DNA of 64,000 bases from Opitutaceae bacterium. GTDB lineage: Bacteria > Verrucomicrobiota > Verrucomicrobiia > Opitutales > Opitutaceae. Of the stretch, positions 58,851 to 64,000 are shown one piece after another. The DNA is taken from NCBI GenBank assembly GCA_014879845.1, contig JACSRI010000126.1, forward strand, positions 1 through 64,000, written 5' to 3'. The notes under the pieces were generated by a model that had not been told where the DNA came from, did no database searches, and saw only the letters and a program-made list of their open reading frames with translations. Position 1 is the first letter of the stretch. Each line of letters opens with the position of its first letter. The position numbers were made by a program, and so were the translations under genes.

Positions 58851-60080
58851 TTACCGTTTGAGCGCGACGAGCGGTTCGTTTGCGGCCACGGGTGTCGGGA
58901 CTGGTGATGGGGTGGTGTCGGGCTTGGATTGCGGCGCCGGCGGGGGCGGCGGAAGGTCAGGCGAGGTCGGTGTGGGAATCGGCACCGGCACTGATGGCTG
59001 AGGCGCAGGACTCCTTGGGGCGGGCGGAATGATGTAGCGTGGCGAGTCGAGCTGCGGGACCGACAAATCCTGGAACTGCGGGGGTGTCAGCGGCCCGACG
59101 CGCAGTTTCGCCAATTGCCGGCGCACCCACGCCTCCTCCGCCTCCCAGCCACTGTGCTGGCTGAAGAAATAGGCGAGGTCGCGGTAGCGCACCTCGAGAT
59201 TGGCGCCGGTCGCGTGGCGCAGCTTGCGCAGGCACACCGGGCAGAGGTGATGCGGACGGCTGTCGCTCTCGGCTTCGTGGTTGGAACCGTTTTCGACGCA
59301 ACGAAAGTAGGTGCAGTGCGCCAGGCCGAAGATGTGCGTGATCTCGTGAACCAGCGTCTTCGCGCTGCGGCGCAGCATGAGCGCGTCGAAATCGTCGGGC
59401 CGGTCATTGCTGAAGAACATCGGGTCGTGACGCGCAAAACTGAAAACACCGGCGCGGAGGGCCGACGACGCCTGTCCGTAGACGAAGTTCCACCGTGGAT
59501 CCGGGTAGAGATCGGTCATGGTCACTGCGACCATGCAGAAGGCGTCGTCCGGCAGCCTGGCGTTCAGCCAGGCGAGGACGGCGGTGGAGAGGAGTTGCGG
59601 TTTCCGGGTCTGTCGGCTGATGCGCGGCTCGAAGGCCGCGCTCTCCGTCAGGTCGGCCGGCAGGAGTACGACCTCGACCTGGAAGAAGGCCGCGGCGTAG
59701 TCGCGCAGCGCCTCGAGCGACGGGGCGGAGTCGGCCGGAAACTCGCCGAGCGGCTGCAGGTAGATGACCTTGCGCGACTCGTCGATGCGCTGGGCATCGG
59801 AGCGGACGAAGGCGGCGTAGGGTTGGCCGGGTTCCTCATGCGCGGCGAGCCAGTCGCCCGGAGCGGGAGGTTCGATCGGCCTAAAATCGTCATCGATCGT
59901 GAGCAGTCGCCGCACGGCCGAGGGTTCGTCGTCGAGCGGGCCGAGCGCGGCGACGACCTGTTCAGCGGTGGGTGGGACGAAGTCGACGCCACGGAGCAGG
60001 GTCTGCGCTTGCGCGACAAGCAGGCCCGAGAGCAAACCCGCGAAGCAAAAACCGCGGGCCGGAAAGGTCGGGGTGGACAC
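58851..60080 (-). CDS. archaemetzincin-family zinc metalloprotease (AMZ2-like), exported
   Basis: A 409-residue protein with a signal-like N-terminus (GFCFAGLLSGLLVAQAQ). The archaemetzincin core is clear: HEITHIFGLAH (H245, E246, H249, H255), then cysteines at 256, 261, 280 and 283, with the cys-rich zinc tail LCPVCLRKL. Upstream DLYPDPRWNFVYGQAS and GVFSFAR match eukaryotic AMZ1/AMZ2 more than archaeal forms, as far as I recall those sequences. The Met-turn position after C261-V is E263 instead of Met. The C-terminal 90 residues are proline-rich. The GTG at 60080 is chosen to start a signal peptide; an ATG at 60152 is also possible. Substrate unknown. Confidence 0.78.
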   Translation of the reverse strand: MSTPTFPARGFCFAGLLSGLLVAQAQTLLRGVDFVPPTAEQVVAALGPLDDEPSAVRRLLTIDDDFRPIEPPAPGDWLAAHEEPGQPYAAFVRSDAQRIDESRKVIYLQPLGEFPADSAPSLEALRDYAAAFFQVEVVLLPADLTESAAFEPRISRQTRKPQLLSTAVLAWLNARLPDDAFCMVAVTMTDLYPDPRWNFVYGQASSALRAGVFSFARHDPMFFSNDRPDDFDALMLRRSAKTLVHEITHIFGLAHCTYFRCVENGSNHEAESDSRPHHLCPVCLRKLRHATGANLEVRYRDLAYFFSQHSGWEAEEAWVRRQLAKLRVGPLTPPQFQDLSVPQLDSPRYIIPPAPRSPAPQPSVPVPIPTPTSPDLPPPPPAPQSKPDTTPSPVPTPVAANEPLVALKR

Positions 60081-60300
60081 GGCAGTGAGTAGTTGGCGAA
60101 GGGTGATACCCCATAAGACGCACGACGACCCGATTTCTTGGGCATCGGGCATGTCGGGGCGCGTAGGTGCAGTCGGCGACGATGGGGAGCGTGGGCGGTC
60201 GGGCGGCGGCAAGCCATCGTCACAGGACGGTTTGTGCGCGGTGGCCTCTCGCACTCGCGATTGGACCTTCGGCGGCCGAGGCTCAAGCATGCGGCGCCTC

Positions 60301-60966
60301 ATGGAATCCGCGCCCACGCTTTACCTCGACGCCGCGTCGCCCGCCATCGCGGTCGGCCTGCGCGTGCGCGCCGGGGAGGCGCCCACGTGGGTGCACACGC
60401 ACGACGAGGCGGGCGTGGCGCTCTTCCGCGCGGTCGGGACGCTCGCCCGCGCACGCGGCATCGCCATGGGCGACGTCGCGACCGCCGTGTTGTGCGAGGG
60501 CCCGGGTTCGCTGCTGGGCGTGCGGCTCGCGGCCATGGCCCTGCGCACATGGATGGCGCTGCCGCGCCCAAGGCCGCTCGAGGTGGTTGGGTATCGATCG
60601 CTCGAACTGGTCGCCGCCGGTCTGCTGGCGCGCGGGCAGCGCGGACCGTTTCACGTGATCGTCGACGGACGCCGCGCGACCTGGAACACGCTCACCGTCG
60701 ACGCCGAGGGGAACTTGGGCCCGATCCGGCGACGACCGGCGGCGGAGGCCTTTCCGCCGGGCGAACCGGTGTTTCACCCGCACGGGTTTCCGCTCTGGCA
60801 GGCGCTGCCGACGGGTGTGCAGGCCGTCGAGTACAACCCGGCGGCGCTGCCCGGGCTGGCCACGCGTTTCGGGCTCCTGCGCCCGGTGGCGTCGCCTGAA
60901 GCCTTCATGATCGAGATGCCGACCTACCGCGAGTGGACGCACGAGCATCCCACGCGTCCGGCGTGA
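60301..60966 (+). CDS. tsaB: TsaB-like tRNA threonylcarbamoyladenosine protein
   Basis: A 221-residue protein of the TsaB/YeaZ branch of the ASKHA fold, which partners TsaD and TsaE in making t6A in tRNAs. The N-terminal [16 protein letters not shown], the segment [25 protein letters not shown] (normally GPGSFTGLRVG) and [12 protein letters not shown] (normally DARRGEVY) can be aligned. The match is weaker than usual, so it is called TsaB-like. An ATG at 60289 is an alternative start. alr follows after 10 bases, so the two are probably co-transcribed. The archaemetzincin gene is divergent from it across about 220 bases with no other gene. Confidence 0.75.
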   Translation: MESAPTLYLDAASPAIAVGLRVRAGEAPTWVHTHDEAGVALFRAVGTLARARGIAMGDVATAVLCEGPGSLLGVRLAAMALRTWMALPRPRPLEVVGYRSLELVAAGLLARGQRGPFHVIVDGRRATWNTLTVDAEGNLGPIRRRPAAEAFPPGEPVFHPHGFPLWQALPTGVQAVEYNPAALPGLATRFGLLRPVASPEAFMIEMPTYREWTHEHPTRPA

Positions 60967-60976
60967 TCCGCTTCCG

Positions 60977-62125
60977 ATGAATCCCACCACCACGCTCCCG
61001 CTGCGCTGCTGGGCCGAGATCGACCTCGGCGCCCTCGAGCGCAACCTCAAGCGCATCCGCCAGGAACTGCCCGCGCACATCAAGTACGTCGCCGTGGTCA
61101 AGGCCGACGCCTACGGCCACGGCCTGCACCAGACCGTCGCGAGGCTCATGCACAGCGGCGCGGACTATTTCGCCGTGGCCAACATCACCGAGGCCGCCGC
61201 GGTGCGCGAGCTCGGGCCCGGCTGGCCGATCCTCGTGCTCGGTCCGCTTCTGCCGGATGAGGACCGGCATGTCGTCGAGTACGACCTCATCCCGGCCATC
61301 TCCTCGGCGGCCGAGGTCGAGCGACTCGAGCGGGTCGCCGCGGCGGCCGGTCGCACGATTCAGGTCCACCTCAAGGTCGACACCGGTATGGGCCGCGCCG
61401 GGGTCTGGCATGCCGAGGCGCCGACGTTGCTCTCACGCCTGCGTGCCTCGCGCTATGTCGCGCTCGCCGGGGTGTTCACACACTTTTCGTCGGCCGACAC
61501 CGATCCGGCCTTCACCGAGCAGCAGCGGAAGGTCTTCCTCGGCGTGCTCGCGCATTGTGCCGTCGCCGATCCGTCGCGCCTGCTCATCCATGCGGACAAC
61601 AGCGCCGGGCTCGAGAGCTTCTCGACGGACAGCCCGTTCAATGCCGTGCGTGTCGGGCTCCTGCAGTTCGGCATCCTGCCGTATGAGAACTCCCTGCTCG
61701 CGCGCGTGCATCCGGAGCCTGTATTCAGTTTCCACACGCGCGTCGGCCTGGTGAAGACCGTGCCGGCCGGCACGGGCATCAGTTACGGGCGCACGCACGT
61801 CGTCGCGCGCGAGACGCGCATCGCCGTGCTCACCGCCGGCTACGGCGACGGCATCCCGCGCGCCTCGAGCAACCGCGCCAGCGTGCTCATCCGCGGCCAG
61901 CGCTGCCCGGTGCTGGGCCGCGTAACGATGGATCAGACGATCGTCGACGTGTCCGGGGTGCCCGGTGTGGAGGTCGGCGAACAGGCCACGCTCGTCGGCC
62001 GCCAGGGCGAGGGCCGGATCAGCGTGGCGGAGTTTTCGCAGTGGGGCGATACGATCCCCTGGGAAACGCTGACCTCGGTGACCAAGCGCGTGGCCCGCAT
62101 CTATCGCACGGGCCTCGGCCTGTAG
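60977..62125 (+). CDS. alr: alanine racemase
   Basis: A 382-residue PLP enzyme that interconverts L- and D-alanine for peptidoglycan. The PLP lysine is K42 in [12 protein letters not shown] and the second catalytic residue is Y270 in GISYGRTHV. Other family segments are [21 protein letters not shown] and [18 protein letters not shown], and [13 protein letters not shown] ends the barrel-to-beta link. Length is usual. It follows tsaB by 10 bases. Confidence 0.95.
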   Translation: MNPTTTLPLRCWAEIDLGALERNLKRIRQELPAHIKYVAVVKADAYGHGLHQTVARLMHSGADYFAVANITEAAAVRELGPGWPILVLGPLLPDEDRHVVEYDLIPAISSAAEVERLERVAAAAGRTIQVHLKVDTGMGRAGVWHAEAPTLLSRLRASRYVALAGVFTHFSSADTDPAFTEQQRKVFLGVLAHCAVADPSRLLIHADNSAGLESFSTDSPFNAVRVGLLQFGILPYENSLLARVHPEPVFSFHTRVGLVKTVPAGTGISYGRTHVVARETRIAVLTAGYGDGIPRASSNRASVLIRGQRCPVLGRVTMDQTIVDVSGVPGVEVGEQATLVGRQGEGRISVAEFSQWGDTIPWETLTSVTKRVARIYRTGLGL

Positions 62126-62283
62126 GACGGGGGCGCGCTCCGGGCGAGCCGAGGTCTTCGGTCGATGGTCGCAGCGGAGATCGAAAAACCCGTCCCACGG
62201 TCGGCGGCTTGCCGGCGGGGCGCCGAAAATCGCGCTCGTCGGCGGCCCGATCCACCGGGTAGATTGCCGGTTTTTCCTCCTCC

Positions 62284-63318
62284 ATGATCATCCCGAAAGG
62301 CCCTCGCCTCACGCCCGAGCAGTTGCAGGAAGTCACCTCGATCGTCGAGGAGTTCGGCTGCCGCATCCAGACGATCATCGGCACGACACGCAGCGTCTAC
62401 GCGATCCTCGGCGACGAGCGCAGCGAGACGATGCGCGGGCGCATCGAGGGCCTGCCCTACATCGACCGCATCGATTCGATCCAGTCGTCCTTCAAGCTCA
62501 TGGACGTGCGCTCGGATCTTGCGTCGCATGAGATCCGGATCGGCGGGATCGGGGTCCGGAAGCAACTCCTCGTCATCGCGGGCCAGTGTACGATCGATCC
62601 CAAGAATCCGAACATCTTCATCGAGACCGCGCACGCGGTGAAGGAGGCGGGCGCACACGTCCTGCGCGGCGGCGTGTGGAAGCCGCGCACCAATCCGTAT
62701 TCATTCCAAGGCGACAATCGCTCCATGGAGATCCTGCTCGAGGCCTCGCGTCAGACGGGCCTGCCGGTCAACACCGAGGTGATGGATGAGCAGCACCTTC
62801 AGATCGCGCTGCAGGCCGGCGTGCAGATGATCCAGATCGGCACGCGCAACGCCCTGAACTACTCGCTCCTGCGCCAGATCGGCGCCGCCATCGCGGGTCG
62901 TCCGACCATCGTGCTGCTCAAGCGCAGCCGCCACATGGGGCCGATCGACGAGTTCATCTCGGCCGCGGAATACATCGTCAACTTCGGCAATCCCAACGTG
63001 ATGCTCTGCCCGCGCGGCACGATGCCCACGCTCGAGGGATACCGCAGCCATCCCGATGAGTCGATCACCCCGCTGCTCAAGGAGCGCACGTGGGCGCCGG
63101 TCATCGTCGACCCCTCACATTCCGTCGGCAAGGCCACCTACGTCGAGGCCTGCTCGCTCGCCTCGATCGCCTACGGAGCCGACGGCCTCTGCATCGAGGC
63201 TCACGTCAATCCCGCCAAGGGCATCGGCGACGACCCCAAGCAATCCGTCACACCCGAGACGCTCCGCCGCATCATCGAGCGCGCCCACGCGATCTGGGCC
63301 CTGACCCGGTCGCGGTAG
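62284..63318 (+). CDS. aroF: divergent type I-beta DAHP synthase homologue
   Basis: A 344-residue protein with an N-terminal ferredoxin-like regulatory domain (1-75) followed by a KDO8P/DAHP synthase barrel, the type I-beta plan of Thermotoga. Metal ligands fit: C102, the His of DPSH (279), the Glu of CIEAH and the Asp of GDD. KPRTNPYSFQGD is kept. Several usual residues have changed: GQC for GPC at 100-102, LLKRS for LLKRG (211-215), and LCPRGTM for LCERGIR (241-247). It may be a working DAHP synthase of a distinct subgroup or an enzyme with another substrate. The window already has a type I-alpha DAHP synthase. Confidence 0.8.
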   Translation: MIIPKGPRLTPEQLQEVTSIVEEFGCRIQTIIGTTRSVYAILGDERSETMRGRIEGLPYIDRIDSIQSSFKLMDVRSDLASHEIRIGGIGVRKQLLVIAGQCTIDPKNPNIFIETAHAVKEAGAHVLRGGVWKPRTNPYSFQGDNRSMEILLEASRQTGLPVNTEVMDEQHLQIALQAGVQMIQIGTRNALNYSLLRQIGAAIAGRPTIVLLKRSRHMGPIDEFISAAEYIVNFGNPNVMLCPRGTMPTLEGYRSHPDESITPLLKERTWAPVIVDPSHSVGKATYVEACSLASIAYGADGLCIEAHVNPAKGIGDDPKQSVTPETLRRIIERAHAIWALTRSR

Positions 63319-63387
63319 TGTCCATCCCGCACTTGCCAGACGCCCGCGGGGTTCTTAGCTGGGGAGTTCGAACGACATTCCATCGCG

Positions 63388-63948
63388 ATGCCGATCTACG
63401 AATACTACTGCCCGGACAACAACCGGATCTACCAGTTCTTCGCGAAAACCCTGGCCCAGGGTGAGACCATCCCGAAGTGCCCGGACAACCCGGCCTTCAA
63501 GATGGTGAAGTTGGTCTCGGGCTTTGCCATCGGCGGCGCCACGAAGAAGTCCGGCGGCGATGCGCCCACAGCCGGCCCGGGCGACGACGCCGGCGGAGGC
63601 CCTGCGGGTCCGGGTGCTCCCGGCGGAGATGCCGGGGCGCCTGACGATCCGCGCATGGAGGCGGCGTTTTCCCAGCTCGAGCGCGAGATGGAATCGATCG
63701 ACGAGAACGACCCGCGTGCGATGGGTCGCATGATGCGCCGCATGTCCGAACTGACCGGCGAGAAGCTCGACGGCGAGATGGAGGAGATGGTGCGCAAACT
63801 CGAGGAGGGTGAGGACCCGGAAAAGCTCGAGGAGCAGTTCGGCGACATGATGGGCGAGGGCGGGCCCGACGACGAAATGGGCGGCATGGGTGGCTTCGGC
63901 GGCGGCCGCAGTGCCCCCACGCGCGACCCGCATCTCTACGACTACTGA
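63388..63948 (+). CDS. FmdB-like protein with degenerate zinc ribbon and acidic tail
   Basis: A 186-residue protein. The first 45 residues (MPIYEYYCPDNNRIYQFF) match the FmdB zinc-ribbon family in spacing, but both CPxC pairs have become CPDN: C8 with N11 and C31 with N34. The middle is a Gly/Pro/Ala linker and the last 100 residues are Met- and Glu-rich acidic helix (EMEEMVRKLEEGEDPEKLEEQFGDMMGE), ending in a Gly/Met tail and HLYDY. FmdB-like proteins are small putative regulators of unknown role. The gene follows the DAHP synthase homologue by 69 bases. Whether it still binds metal is doubtful. Confidence 0.75.
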   Translation: MPIYEYYCPDNNRIYQFFAKTLAQGETIPKCPDNPAFKMVKLVSGFAIGGATKKSGGDAPTAGPGDDAGGGPAGPGAPGGDAGAPDDPRMEAAFSQLEREMESIDENDPRAMGRMMRRMSELTGEKLDGEMEEMVRKLEEGEDPEKLEEQFGDMMGEGGPDDEMGGMGGFGGGRSAPTRDPHLYDY

Positions 63949-64000
63949 GCGGCCGGCCGGCAACGCGCCGGTTCTGAGGCGTGTTTTCAAACCTCAGTTC

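Noticed and set aside
63974-63997. CTGAGG/CCTCAG inverted repeat after the FmdB-like gene
   Set aside because: Only six pairs with a 12-base loop at the very edge of the window; too weak to call a terminator.

Overview
The window is a very G+C-rich, densely coded bacterial chromosome segment. It carries about 51 protein genes and one tRNA, with no insertion sequence, prophage, CRISPR array or rRNA, and no gene-free stretch longer than 300 bases. The mix suggests a Verrucomicrobiota member, probably near Opitutaceae. That is an inference from style: Tat-exported sugar isomerase and Gfo/Idh/MocA enzymes, a giant propeller-type sensor kinase, a secreted glycoside hydrolase and multihaem cytochromes. 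No marker gene here proves it.

Layout. 1-13 kb: a GNAT acetyltransferase, a lone receiver protein, trmL-aroG, a UxaE-like epimerase, a P1B-4 metal ATPase facing dinG, a PP2C phosphatase, then aroK-queG and a secreted propeller-like protein. 13-18.4 kb: NhaC antiporter, aldo/keto reductase and gluconokinase on the minus strand, then a Cu-type P1B ATPase and tRNA-Lys. 18.5-30.4 kb: glycoside hydrolase, MFS transporter, two overlapping hybrid sensor kinases, and an ECF sigma/anti-sigma pair. 30.4-38.6 kb: dapA-dapB-ruvA (minus), a PilT-type ATPase, and fabD-lepA-lepB. 38.7-45.9 kb: two Tat-exported sugar enzymes, then a divergent pair of multihaem cytochrome c/cytochrome b fusions. 45.9-53.7 kb: aminotransferase, UDP-glucose dehydrogenase, a small gene with its own terminator, glyoxalase, a 7-TM protein, rlmI, a YhcH-family protein and a MoeB-rhodanese fusion. 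53.9-58.8 kb: a tight run manC-ruvX-truA-comF-accD-panE. 58.8-64 kb: a bacterial archaemetzincin, tsaB-alr, a divergent DAHP-synthase homologue and a degenerate FmdB-like protein.

How genes work together. Aromatic biosynthesis is represented by a type I-alpha DAHP synthase, shikimate kinase and a divergent I-beta homologue. Envelope and polysaccharide supply is represented by manC, ugd, dapA, dapB and alr. Central metabolism and RNA modification are represented by accD, panE, trmL, queG, truA, rlmI and tsaB. The strongest candidate for an undescribed system is the divergent cytochrome pair at 41.2-45.9 kb: 11 and 13 CxxCH haem sites, each fused to a four-helix cytochrome b domain.

Other points worth a look are the eukaryote-like archaemetzincin lacking its Met-turn methionine, the AccD that lost three of four zinc cysteines, heptamer repeat arrays beside ruvA/dapB and lepB, and a recurring hairpin type at convergent gene ends.
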